Below, piece after piece: positions 1 through 6,295 of a DNA stretch of 6,889 nt. The notes beneath the pieces are model-generated. The model searched no databases and was not told the origin of the DNA. It worked only from the letters and a program-made list of their open reading frames with translations. Position numbers and translations under genes: made by a program. Each line of letters starts with the position of its first letter. Within the stretch, counting starts at the first letter, position 1. Source of the stretch: Giesbergeria sp. (GTDB lineage: Bacteria; Pseudomonadota; Gammaproteobacteria; Burkholderiales; Burkholderiaceae_C); NCBI GenBank assembly GCA_017998735.1, contig JAGOCN010000090.1, forward strand, positions 1-6,889. The letters are read 5' to 3'.

Positions 1-976
1 CGGTGTCGTCGCCGCGGCGCTCGAGTTCCTGCACGCGCTCCGTGAGCAGCTGGCGCTGTGCGCTCCAGCGGGCATCGCCCAGCCGCTTCCAGGCCGCAGC
101 GCGGCGCAGTACCACGGCGTCGGTTTCAGGCAGGGGCGCCAGCACTTTCAGGGCCTTGGCGGTCTGGCCGGTGCGCAGCCACAGGTCGCTGAAGGCAATG
201 GCGGTGTAGAGGTCGTGTTCGGCGGCCAGGCTGGCGCTGTAGGCCTTGGCGGCGGCGCTGTCGTTGCCGGCGCGCTCCTGCGCTTCGGCCAGCAGCGACA
301 GCAGCCAGCTGCGCTGGCCCGCATCGCGCGTGTTGGCCAGCAGCGCCTGCAGGCCTTGCGCCGCCTGCGCGTGCCGGCCTTGCAGCGAGGCGGTTTCCAG
401 GCGGCAGGCCTGGGCATACAGCGCCTGACCGGCGCGCTCCACGGCCGCGCAGGCGGCAAGCGATTCGGCATAGCGGGCCGACAGGCGCTCCAGCGATGCC
501 AGGTTCAGCCAGCCCTGCGCATGGCCGGGGGCGCGCTCCAGCACGCTGTGCAGCAGGGTGCGCGATGCGGCAAATTCGTGCCGGCCCTGCAGCACCGTGG
601 CCTGCAGCACCGCCAGGTCGGCGGGCGCGGCGGGCGCGTCCCACCAGGGCGCCAGCACCGCCTGCGCACGGCCCCAGTAGCGGGTGTCGCCGTTCTGCCG
701 TGCCACGGAAATGGCTTCGCGTGCCTGCTGCGCTGCTTCTGCGGCGGTCAGGGACGCGGGCTGCGCGGGGGCTGCTGCTTCGGAAGCCGATGCAGACGCA
801 GGCGCAGAAGGAAAAGGCAATGCCGGCCGGTGGCGGGTGGCGCCGGGCAGCACTTCGACCACTTCGCTGTCGCTGCCCGGCTGCACGGCCGGCGCTGCCA
901 GGGCCTGCAGCGGCATGCCGGCCAGCAGCCCGGCCAGCAGCCCGGTCGGCGCGATGGCCTTGAAGAAAACATGCAT
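1..976 (-). CDS. Exported TPR-type repeat protein, C-terminus outside window
   Basis: An open frame runs from the ATG at 976-974 leftwards off the window, giving about 325 residues. Residues 1-27 look like a Sec signal peptide: Lys6, then a Leu/Ala/Gly-rich core, with likely cleavage after ALA at 25-27. An Ala/Pro/Ser-rich low-complexity stretch follows at roughly 45-75. From about residue 120 onward the protein is alpha-helical, with short helices rich in Ala, Leu, Gln and Arg and recurring small residues (LLHSVLERAPGHAQGWLNLA, then AYSASLAAEHDLYTAIAF). This pattern is typical of degenerate tetratricopeptide repeats. It probably acts as a periplasmic scaffold or binding protein, but its partner is unknown. 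A weak AGGA lies about 11 bases before the start. It lies downstream of the DUF4331-lipoprotein pair but is separated by an intrinsic terminator, so it may have its own promoter. The TPR assignment is by helix pattern only. Confidence 0.78.
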   Translation of the reverse strand, partial: MHVFFKAIAPTGLLAGLLAGMPLQALAAPAVQPGSDSEVVEVLPGATRHRPALPFPSAPASASASEAAAPAQPASLTAAEAAQQAREAISVARQNGDTRYWGRAQAVLAPWWDAPAAPADLAVLQATVLQGRHEFAASRTLLHSVLERAPGHAQGWLNLASLERLSARYAESLAACAAVERAGQALYAQACRLETASLQGRHAQAAQGLQALLANTRDAGQRSWLLSLLAEAQERAGNDSAAAKAYSASLAAEHDLYTAIAFSDLWLRTGQTAKALKVLAPLPETDAVVLRRAAAWKRLGDARWSAQRQLLTERVQELERRGDDT

Positions 977-996
977 GTCTTGAACTTTCCTGTGGA

Positions 997-1032
997 GGCG
1001 GCCCCGCTGGCCGGGCCGCCAGGGCATTTTTT
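997..1032 (+). other. Strong hairpin in TPR gene leader, with T-run on plus side
   Basis: GGCGGCCC (997-1004) pairs perfectly with GGGCCGCC (1013-1020) around an 8-base loop. On the plus strand six T residues follow at 1027-1032, which resembles an intrinsic terminator with a six-base gap. No plus-strand gene ends here. On the minus strand the same hairpin would sit in the leader about 20 bases ahead of the TPR start codon, where it could affect translation or mRNA stability. Which reading, if either, matters is not decided by the sequence. Confidence 0.4.
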
Positions 1033-1073
1033 GCCGTGGGTGAACTGCAGTGCTGCTGCAGAAAGAAATTGAG

Positions 1074-1134
1074 TTTTGCTATTGAAAAAAGAGCTGCTGG
1101 CGCAGGCTGCGCCTGGGCTGGAGGCGGTTTTTGC
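1074..1134 (+). repeat. Dispersed intergenic repeat, copy A
   Basis: This copy begins TTTTGCTATTGAAAAAA and continues with GAGCTGCTGGCGCAGG and then CTGCGCCTGGGCTGGAGGC. The 52-bp core (1074-1125) differs at three positions from copy C (6142-6193) and at seven from copy B (3588-3639), both of which are on the opposite strand. A palindrome (GGCGCA, three-base loop, TGCGCC; 1099-1113) sits in the middle. Similar elements are, from memory, common between genes in Comamonadaceae. The unit is non-coding and has no transposase. Confidence 0.8.
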
Positions 1135-1184
1135 CATCAATGAGGGTTTGCAGCGCAAGCACTGCTGTTCCGGTGTTCAGCTGT

Positions 1185-1216
1185 CCAGGTGCCCAGGTGC
1201 CCAGGTGCCCAGGTGT
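1185..1216. repeat. Tandem repeat, four 8-bp units CCAGGTGC
   Basis: Three perfect CCAGGTGC units are followed by a fourth ending in T. They are flanked on both sides by loosely related GTTC and CTGT sequence (1165-1184 and 1217-1242). The array is non-coding and is a candidate slippage site. With units of eight bases outside any gene, any length change would act only on spacing or RNA structure. Confidence 0.75.
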
Positions 1217-1310
1217 CCCGCTGTTCTGCTGTTCCGCTGTCCGGCCAGCCTGAAACCGCTCTGGCCCGGCGCTGGCAAGCGCTGCGGCAGCAACGGCACG
1301 CAGGCCAGAC

Positions 1311-1349
1311 AAAAAAATGCCCCGCCTCCGGCGGCTGCCGGGGGCGGGG
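1311..1349 (-). terminator. Rho-independent terminator of the DUF4331-lipoprotein operon
   Basis: On the minus strand CCCCGCC (1349-1343) pairs with GGCGGGG (1326-1320). A further five-pair CCGGC/GCCGG stem lies inside it, separated by one C-A mismatch and closed by an AGCC loop. The stem is followed by CA and then seven T residues (1317-1311). It begins 16 bases after the lipoprotein stop codon, which is the expected place for the end of this transcript. Confidence 0.9.
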
Positions 1350-1365
1350 AGGGGTGGCTACGGCC

Positions 1366-1644
1366 TCAGTTGACCGGTGCGGGCTCGGCCTTGTCGTCGG
1401 CGGCCAGCGTCAGGCCGTTGATGTCCAGCGGCTGGGTGTTGTCGGCGGTGCTGCCGGCAATCAGGTTGCGCACGTAGTCGGCCACGGCGGTGATGGTTTG
1501 CTGCACGGGCGGCTGGGGGTCGGGGGTGCCCGGCCCGGTGCCTACCGGCCCGCCGTCGCCATCGCTGCTGCCGCAACCGACCAGCAGGGCGCTGGCCAGC
1601 ACGGCGCCGGTCCACAGCGCTTTGGAGTGGAGTTTGAACGTCAT
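1366..1644 (-). CDS. Small lipoprotein encoded with the DUF4331 protein
   Basis: This is a 92-residue protein with a type II signal peptide. Basic residues (K4, K8) precede a hydrophobic stretch that ends in the lipobox LLVGC with Cys24. Asp is absent at position +2 (the mature start is CGSS), so outer-membrane sorting is expected if Lol rules apply. A Gly/Pro-rich linker covers roughly residues 30-46. A short C-terminal segment follows (TITAVADYVRNLIAGS, then QPLDINGLTLAADDKAEP). AAGGA at 1658-1654, nine bases before ATG, fixes the start. The gene begins 28 bp after the DUF4331 stop and is followed by a terminator, so the two are very likely co-transcribed. Function is unknown; a membrane-anchored partner of the DUF4331 protein is an inference from gene order alone. 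Confidence 0.85.
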   Translation of the reverse strand: MTFKLHSKALWTGAVLASALLVGCGSSDGDGGPVGTGPGTPDPQPPVQQTITAVADYVRNLIAGSTADNTQPLDINGLTLAADDKAEPAPVN

Positions 1645-1672
1645 GGTGTGGTTTCCTTTTCAGCCGCGGCCA

Positions 1673-3208
1673 TCACTTGGCGCCGGGCAGCGGGGTGTTG
1701 AGGTACGGAAAGACCTGCTGGAAGTCGGTGGCGCTGGCACGCACCGCATCGACAAACGGTACGCCGGCGGCAGCGGCATCGGCAGGCTTGCAGCCGACCT
1801 TGAGCGCATCGGTGTCACCCGTCAGACCGCACAGGGCGCCCATGGCCACGCGCAGCGACACGTCCACCACATCGTCGCCCAGGCGGCGGCCGTTCGGAAA
1901 GCCCGCGGCATCGCCCGCGGCCACGCCCAGGGCGTTTTGCGCACCGGCTGCCTTGGCCGGAATGGAGGTGTTCAGGCGCAGCATCTCGGCCAGCGGGCCG
2001 CCCGTCCCCAGGCCGGTGATGTTGGCCGGGCGGTTGACGGTGGGCAGACCGGTCAGGAAGGCGGTCATCAGGTCGGTGCGCGGAAAGTTGGTCGGCGCCT
2101 TGGCGCCAAACAGCTTTTCAATCAGCGCGGGCAAGGTCGGGTTGGTCACGTAGTCGGCAAAGTTGCCGGCGTCGTCTGCGGGCTTGCTGGCGTTGAACTT
2201 GTCCTTGTCCTTCAAACCAATGACCACCTCGTTGACCAGCGGCATGCCCAGGCGCGAGACCTGTGTCCATGCGCCACCGGCTTTTTCGCTGGCCTGCAGG
2301 CCGGACGCGGGCGCGCCGTTCAGCAGGCGGCCCTGGCGCAGGCTGGCCGTGGTCCAGCCGCCAATCACCTTTTCGGTGCCTGCGGTCAGGCAGCTGGCCG
2401 GCACTTCGAGCGCCAGCGAGGTCACGTTCTTGTATTCCAGGTCGCCAAACTTGCCGGCGGCCGCCGCGTTGGCTTCGCTGGTGATGACGGCGGCGGGGGC
2501 GTTGACCAGGTCAAAGATGGCGCCCAGGTTGACCGAGAACGCTTCCTTGCGCTGGCCCACAAACACCTTGCCGGGCGCTGCGCAGCCGGGAATGTTGATG
2601 GCCTGGATGTAGGAATTGGCATAGGGCTCGTAGCTGCCGCCGGGGAAGGTTTTGGTGCCGATGAAGTCGATCGGCTTGCCAAAGCTGGTGCTGCCGCTGG
2701 CACTGGTGACGGCCGCGCGCGTGCCCGTGCGGCGGTCGCCGCGCACCACGTTGAGCGTGAAGCTTTCGGTGTAGCTGAGCGGGGCGTCGGGCGAATTGGT
2801 CACCGGGCCGGCCTGGCGCAGCGGAATGGCGACGTTCTTGCCGCCCACGGGCAGCGTGATGCCGGCGCCGTTGCCCGCCAGCGTGTTCTTGAACTGGAAC
2901 TGGAAGGTGATGTCTTCCTTGCCATCGCCGTTGTTGTCCAGGTGGATCTCGTACAGGGCGTTGGGGTCGAGCGAGAAGTAGTTGGGGCCGCCATAGGCGT
3001 CCTGCAGCGGCAGGTAGTTGGCAATCAGCGTCACGTTGCCGGTCTTGCCCGCCTCGTAGCTGTTGAACATGTAGAAGTCGGTGCCATCGACCTTGGGGCT
3101 GGTGGTGATGAACGGCGCTTCACGGTGGCTGGACGCCAGCGCCCCGCCAGCGGCAACCATCAGCAGGCATGCGCGGGCAACATGGCCCAGTTTTGTCTTC
3201 GTTTTCAT
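1673..3208 (-). CDS. DUF4331 family secreted protein
   Basis: This is a complete 511-residue protein. The start is taken at the ATG with AAGGTG six bases upstream rather than at a start 15 codons earlier. Residues 1-25 form a Sec signal peptide (basic n-region KTKTKLGHVAR, core ACLLMVAAGG, cleavage after ALA). The mature protein opens with SSHREAP, the hallmark N-terminus of DUF4331 (Pfam PF14224). DGTDFYMF follows, and then a Ca-binding-like loop DNNGDGKED at 91-99. The C-terminus ends FPYLNTPLPG, also typical, so the domain is full length. The family has no established biochemical function; members are exported. It is the first gene of a pair with the lipoprotein 28 bp downstream. There is no sign of decay, and codon usage matches the neighbours. 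The family call is made from recalled motifs rather than a profile search. Confidence 0.92.
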   Translation of the reverse strand: MKTKTKLGHVARACLLMVAAGGALASSHREAPFITTSPKVDGTDFYMFNSYEAGKTGNVTLIANYLPLQDAYGGPNYFSLDPNALYEIHLDNNGDGKEDITFQFQFKNTLAGNGAGITLPVGGKNVAIPLRQAGPVTNSPDAPLSYTESFTLNVVRGDRRTGTRAAVTSASGSTSFGKPIDFIGTKTFPGGSYEPYANSYIQAINIPGCAAPGKVFVGQRKEAFSVNLGAIFDLVNAPAAVITSEANAAAAGKFGDLEYKNVTSLALEVPASCLTAGTEKVIGGWTTASLRQGRLLNGAPASGLQASEKAGGAWTQVSRLGMPLVNEVVIGLKDKDKFNASKPADDAGNFADYVTNPTLPALIEKLFGAKAPTNFPRTDLMTAFLTGLPTVNRPANITGLGTGGPLAEMLRLNTSIPAKAAGAQNALGVAAGDAAGFPNGRRLGDDVVDVSLRVAMGALCGLTGDTDALKVGCKPADAAAAGVPFVDAVRASATDFQQVFPYLNTPLPGAK

Positions 3209-3214
3209 TTTTAT

Positions 3215-3220
3215 CACCTT
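3215..3220 (-). promoter_or_regulatory. Ribosome binding site of the DUF4331 gene
   Basis: On the minus strand AAGGTG lies six bases (ATAAAA) before the ATG at 3208. It decides this start over an upstream in-frame candidate at 3253, which would put extra residues ahead of a normal signal peptide. Confidence 0.75.
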
Positions 3221-3355
3221 GGTGAACGAGGGGGAGTGCAGCGGCTGCCACACCCCGAAGTACGCACCCGGTTGCAGTCCGGATTCAGGTTTTTGAAAGT
3301 TTTTTTGCTTTTTGAAACCCGGGCCTTGCTGTCTTGCCGCGCTGGCGCAGGGCCG

Positions 3356-3384
3356 ACTATGCGCCGATGTGAACCATTGGTAAA
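3356..3384 (-). promoter_or_regulatory. Candidate sigma-70 promoter for the DUF4331 operon
   Basis: On the minus strand TTTACC (3384-3379, four of six matches to the -35 consensus) is separated by exactly 17 bases from CATAGT (3361-3356, four of six matches to the -10 consensus). It would leave a leader of about 140 bases before the DUF4331 start. This is a visual match only, in a gap that needs a promoter if the operon is independent. Confidence 0.3.
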
Positions 3385-3523
3385 CAAAATAAACGGCCGG
3401 TCACTGTCGTCCAAAGGCGCGTCTTGCGCTGCGTGACCTGCCAGTGGCCGGCCCAGGTCCTGTGCAGGTCTGGCCCAGGCGCAGGGCAAAGTTCGAAGTT
3501 CCAGGCCCCAGGCGGCGCGGCGC

Positions 3524-3541
3524 GGGGCAGGGCTCTGCCCC
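3524..3541. other. Perfect inverted repeat without T-run
   Basis: GGGGCAG (3524-3530) and CTGCCCC (3535-3541) form a seven-pair stem around a GGCT loop. Neither side has a T-run, so it is not a standard terminator. It may be a structural or protein-binding site, or chance in GC-rich sequence. Confidence 0.35.
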
Positions 3542-3577
3542 AGGATGGTGCTGGCGCTGCGGCAAACCCGGTTTAAA

Positions 3578-3640
3578 GGTGAAAAGTGCCTGTAGCGCAG
3601 GTGCAGTCTGTGCCAGCAGCTCATTTTTCAATAGCAAAAA
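3578..3640 (-). repeat. Dispersed intergenic repeat, copy B
   Basis: Read on the minus strand from 3640, it starts TTTTTGCTATTGAAAAA and continues TGAGCTGCTGGCACAG and ACTGCACCTGCGCTACAGGC. It is the most diverged of the three copies, with seven differences from copy A over the 52-bp core (3588-3639). Two changes in the central palindrome become G-U wobbles if the plus strand is transcribed but A-C mismatches on the minus strand. It lies 45 bp past the receptor stop codon. Confidence 0.75.
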
Positions 3641-5562
3641 GTGGTGGGGCAGACGCACTGCGGGCCAGGGGCGGTGGCCCTGCCCTAAAAATTCACCACC
3701 ATCGACAGCCTGAAGGTGCGCGATTCAATCGGGTGAAAGTGGATGTCGTCCACCGGCGACGACTCGTTTTTCAGCTGCGACGGGTAGTAGTAGTCGATGG
3801 CCGAGGCCTTGCGGTTGGTCAGGTTGAAGCCTTCGAGTTCCAGCTTGACCTTGGGGCTCACGCGGTAGCCGATGCGGCCGTTGAGCGTGGCGGTGCTTTT
3901 GGAGCGCACCGCGTTGTCTTCGGTCAGCGGGCGCGGGCCGAAGTAGCGCAACTGCAGCGCGCCAAACCACGGGCCGCGCTGGTCCACCGCCAGCGCCAGC
4001 GACGCGACGCCCTCGATGGCGCCCGGAATGCGGTCACCGGCCGGGTCAAAGCCGCGAAAGCGTGCCTTGGCAAAGGCCAGGTCGGCGTCCACGGTCAGCC
4101 AGCTGGCGGGTTTGTAGTAGTTGGAAAACTCCACCCCGAAGCGGCGGCTGGGGCGCCCTGCCTCGGTGTTGCCGGCGTCGCCCACAAACACCAGCTCCGA
4201 ATCAAAGTCCAGCCGGTAGAACGACAGCGTGCTTTGCAGGCCGGCAATGGCTTCGGTGCGCACGCCCAGCTCAAAGCCCTTGGAGCGCACCAGCGGCGGC
4301 ACCTTGTCGGCCGGTTCGCCGGTCTTGGGGTCGGTGGTGATGGTGGTGCCACGCGCATCGTTGCTGTGAAAACCGGTGCCGGCGCTGGCATACAGCTCGG
4401 TCTTGTTCCAGGGACCAAAGATCAGGTTGAGCTTGGGGCTGGCCTTGGTGGCGGCGTTGGTGCCGCTGTTGGCCGGGTTGTCGCTGTCCACCTTGAAGGT
4501 GAAGCGGTCCACGCGCGCGCCGACCACGGTGCGGAAGGTGTCGGCCCATTCCATCTTGTTTTCCACATACAGCCCCAGGCTGCGCTCGGCGATGTGGTCG
4601 GCGCGGGTGGTGGCGGTGGTCTGCCGCGCCACGGTGTTGTGCAGGCCGGTGCGGATGCTGTCGTTCTGGAACTGCGCGCCCACGGTGGTTTCGGCATCGC
4701 GCCCCAGCAGCGGCACAAACCAGCTGTGGCTGGCGTTCAGGGCGGTGGTGGTGCGCCGGTCGGGCTGGGCAAACTGGTCGCCGTTGACCGGGTCGTCCAG
4801 AAAGTAGGTGAAGTTGGAAAACAGGTCGAGCCGGCTGCGCACCACGGAGGCGTTGACCTGCGTGGATTCGGTGCCGCTGGAGCGCCGCCAGCCGCCCGAG
4901 AGGCTGTAGCGGCTCGATTGCCCGCCATCGGTGGGGTCGATGGCATCAAACCGGCCCAGGCTGCCGTCGGCCACGGCGCGCTGCGGAATCTGGTCGGTGG
5001 CGCGCCACTTGGCATCAAACGCCATCAGCGTGGCGTTGAAGCCGTTGGCCTCGGTGCCCTGGCTGTAGCGCAGCACGCCGTTGCGTTTCTGGTAGCCGTC
5101 GCCCAGCGTGAACGGGCCGTCGTTGTTGAGCAGTTCCAGCGCGTACAGCACCCGGCCGGCACCAAACGCGGGCGAATCGGCCAGCAGGGTGCGGGCAAAG
5201 CCGTTCTGGCCCACGCCAATGCTGGCAATGCCCTGGGGCAGGGTGTTGGCGTATTGGATGTTCACCGCGCCGGCGGAAGCAAAGTCGCCCTCGGAGGCAA
5301 AGAACGGGCCTTTGCGGTAGTCCAGCAGCGTGGTGAGTTCCGGAATCAGGAAGCCCACATCGGTCCAGCCCTGGCCGTGCGCGTGGCTGCGCTGGTTGAC
5401 CAGCATGCCGTCGATGGTGGTGCGCAGGTCGGTGCCATGGTCCAGGTTGAAGCCGCGCAGGTAAAACTGGTTGGCCTTGCCCTCGCCGCTGTGCTGGCTG
5501 ACGATCAGCCCCGGCACTGCTTCCAGCAGCTCGCCCGGCCGGTAGACGGTGCGCGCCTCTAA

Positions 5563-5661
5563 GGATCCTCTGCATAACCTCTTTTTCTGCTTTCCCCACC
5601 CAATTAAATCAACAAGTTACAAGCGCGAATTTGTCGGAAATTGGGGTTATGCAGAGGCTCC
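5563..5661. mobile_element. 99-bp MITE-like insertion of IS5 type
   Basis: The ends GGATCCTCTGCATAACC (5563-5579) and, on the opposite strand, GGAGCCTCTGCATAACC (5661-5645) are 17-bp inverted repeats with one mismatch. CTAA lies directly outside both ends (5559-5562 and 5662-5665), a 4-bp target duplication of the YTAR form known for the IS5 subgroup, whose ends also start GG. The interior of 65 bp has no gene. The element is about 45 percent GC, well below its surroundings. It is therefore a non-autonomous element that must be moved by a transposase encoded elsewhere. Assignment to IS5 rests on the target site and ends, not on a match to a named parent element. Confidence 0.88.
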
Positions 5662-5860
5662 CTAACTGCTGCTGCGTCACCACACCTTCGTTGGCGGTGG
5701 CCGCTTCGCCCAGCACGCTGTTGCGCGAGCTTTTGACCTCGATGGGGGCCAGTCGCGGGTCGGCGGGCTCGGTGGCCGGTGCGGCACTTTGCGCCATGGC
5801 GGCGCCGTGCAATGCCAGGCAGCCGGCCAGCACCTTGGCGCTCTTGCCAAAGCTGGCGCG

Positions 5861-5896
5861 GGAAGTGCTAGAGGTGCGAGAGGTGCGGGAAGCACG
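5861..5896. repeat. 9-bp coding tandem repeat in receptor signal peptide
   Basis: Two identical units AGAGGTGCG (5870-5878 and 5879-5887) are flanked by two degenerate ones (GGAAGTGCT and GGAAGCACG). On the minus strand they encode the Arg/Thr/Ser-rich n-region RTSRTSSTSR of the receptor signal peptide. The nine-base unit would preserve frame if copy number changed. Confidence 0.6.
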
Positions 5897-6130
5897 TGTC
5901 AGCCTGGGGCTGCAGGCGAGAGGAAAAGATGGCATGCGGTGGGTTTTGGGGCAAAGGAGGGTGAAGGAAGGCAAAGGGGTTTGGCAGGCAGACAGCACAG
6001 GTACGCCAGGGCCTGGCGACTGGATTCAAAAAGTTTTGCTGAATGTAAGGCCTGCTCGACCTTGTGCTGAGAGGGATTGCACCAACGGGGTTGCACTGAC
6101 CGCGGGTGCAGGCTGGCATGGGCCGGTTTC

Positions 6131-6195
6131 AAGCCAAAAGTGCCTCCAGCCCAGGCGCAGCATGCGCCAGCAGCTATTGTTTCAATAGCAAAAAA
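6131..6195 (-). repeat. Dispersed intergenic repeat, copy C
   Basis: Read on the minus strand from 6195, it starts TTTTTTGCTATTGAAACAA and continues TAGCTGCTGGCGCATG and CTGCGCCTGGGCTGGAGGC. The 52-bp core (6142-6193) has only three differences from copy A. The central palindrome (GGCGCA, GCA loop, TGCGCC; 6154-6168) is intact. It is oriented with the flanking genes, like copy B and unlike copy A. Confidence 0.8.
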
Positions 6196-6262
6196 GCGGC
6201 ATGCCCTGAAGGTGTGCAGGGTTGCCGCCCTCTGACTGGCTGCCTGTCTGTCTGTCTGACGG

Positions 6263-6282
6263 AAAAACGGCTTCGTCCGTTT
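6263..6282 (-). terminator. Probable rho-independent terminator of gspE
   Basis: On the minus strand AAACGG (6282-6277) pairs with CCGTTT (6270-6265) around ACGAAG, and the T-run continues to five (6267-6263). It begins 13 bases after the gspE stop codon. The stem is short at six pairs, so efficiency is uncertain. Confidence 0.6.
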
Positions 6283-6295
6283 GCCCTGCCCGCGC

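Larger units (their letters stand above)
977..1365. other. Intergenic region between lipoprotein and TPR genes
   Basis: This 389-bp gap holds no credible gene. From the lipoprotein side it contains an intrinsic terminator (1311-1349), a stretch without recognisable features, a tandem 8-bp repeat (1185-1216) followed by pyrimidine-rich CTGTTC-type sequence, one copy of the dispersed repeat (about 1074-1134), and a strong hairpin (997-1020) just ahead of the TPR start. I see no convincing minus-strand promoter for the TPR gene. Confidence 0.7.
3209..3684. other. Intergenic region between TonB receptor and DUF4331 gene
   Basis: This 476-bp gap has no credible coding sequence. Starting 4 bases after the receptor stop there is a weak hairpin (GGGCCA/TGGCCC, 3662-3667 with 3675-3680) lacking a T-run. 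Dispersed repeat copy B (about 3578-3640) follows. Next come a perfect GGGGCAG/CTGCCCC hairpin (3524-3541) with no T-run, a candidate promoter (3356-3384), and a leader containing T-rich or A-rich tracts (3289-3314). Its size suggests that the DUF4331 operon is transcribed separately from the receptor. Confidence 0.65.
3685..5935 (-). pseudogene. TonB-dependent outer-membrane receptor, interrupted by a 99-bp insertion
   Basis: Two frames together encode one TonB-dependent receptor (plug then 22-strand barrel) for energised uptake of an unidentified ligand across the outer membrane. The start is ATG at 5935, without a clear ribosome site. Residues 1 to about 48 hold a long basic n-region, the core VLAGCLALHGAA and AMA|Q cleavage. 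The plug begins near APIEVKSS and is cut after residue 91 (VVTQQQL). It resumes in another frame with EARTVYRPGELLEAVPGLIV, followed by SGEGKANQFYLRGFNLDHGT, strongly conserved in this receptor type. The barrel ends in HFHPIESRTFRLSMVVNF with the terminal Phe used for barrel assembly. Deleting the insertion and one CTAA joins the frames exactly into 715 residues. As it stands, translation stops after 108 residues (TGA at 5611-5609), so the receptor is probably inactive. The rest shows no decay, which suggests a recent event. Confidence 0.93.
5936..6295. other. Intergenic region between gspE and the TonB receptor gene
   Basis: This 360-bp gap has no credible gene. It holds the gspE terminator (6263-6282), a short CTGT microsatellite (three perfect units plus CTGA, 6244-6259), dispersed repeat copy C (about 6131-6195) and, closer to the receptor, about 190 bp in which I see no clear promoter or Fur-type operator. 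The 63 bases just upstream of the receptor ATG form an in-frame extension starting with GTG (5998). It does not resemble a signal peptide, so the later ATG was preferred. Confidence 0.6.

Noticed and set aside
215..1072. Plus-strand open frame of 285 codons opposite the TPR gene
   Set aside because: It is rich in Gly/Arg/Gln/Cys without domain structure. The minus-strand frame has a signal peptide and helical repeats.
1490..3436. Long open frame of 648 codons on the plus strand
   Set aside because: It is the shadow of the DUF4331 and lipoprotein genes: composition is low-complexity Gly/Ala/Arg/Val/His/Gln, no domain is recognisable, and it runs through both genes and the intergenic leader. 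High GC makes stop-free antisense frames common.
3401..3658. Small minus-strand frame in the gap before the DUF4331 gene
   Set aside because: It begins inside repeat copy B, has no ribosome site or recognisable domain, and its composition matches frames read by chance in GC-rich DNA.
3685..5517. Independent receptor gene starting at the internal GTG at 5517
   Set aside because: This start would omit the signal peptide and part of the plug. The missing N-terminal part is present just upstream and joins exactly when the insertion is removed, so this is a broken gene.
3586..5562. Long open frame of 658 codons on the plus strand
   Set aside because: It lies antisense to the receptor barrel, has the same biased composition and no recognisable motif. 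The opposite strand gives a convincing TonB receptor.
6050..6125. TPP riboswitch-like string GCTGAGAGGGATTGCACC on the plus strand
   Set aside because: Only the CTGAGA-type segment resembles a thi box. The conserved ACCTGAT segment and the rest of the fold are absent, and no plus-strand gene follows.
1074..6195. The three similar repeats as a CRISPR remnant
   Set aside because: The copies are about 2.5 kb apart, in mixed orientation, with whole genes between them and no regular spacers.
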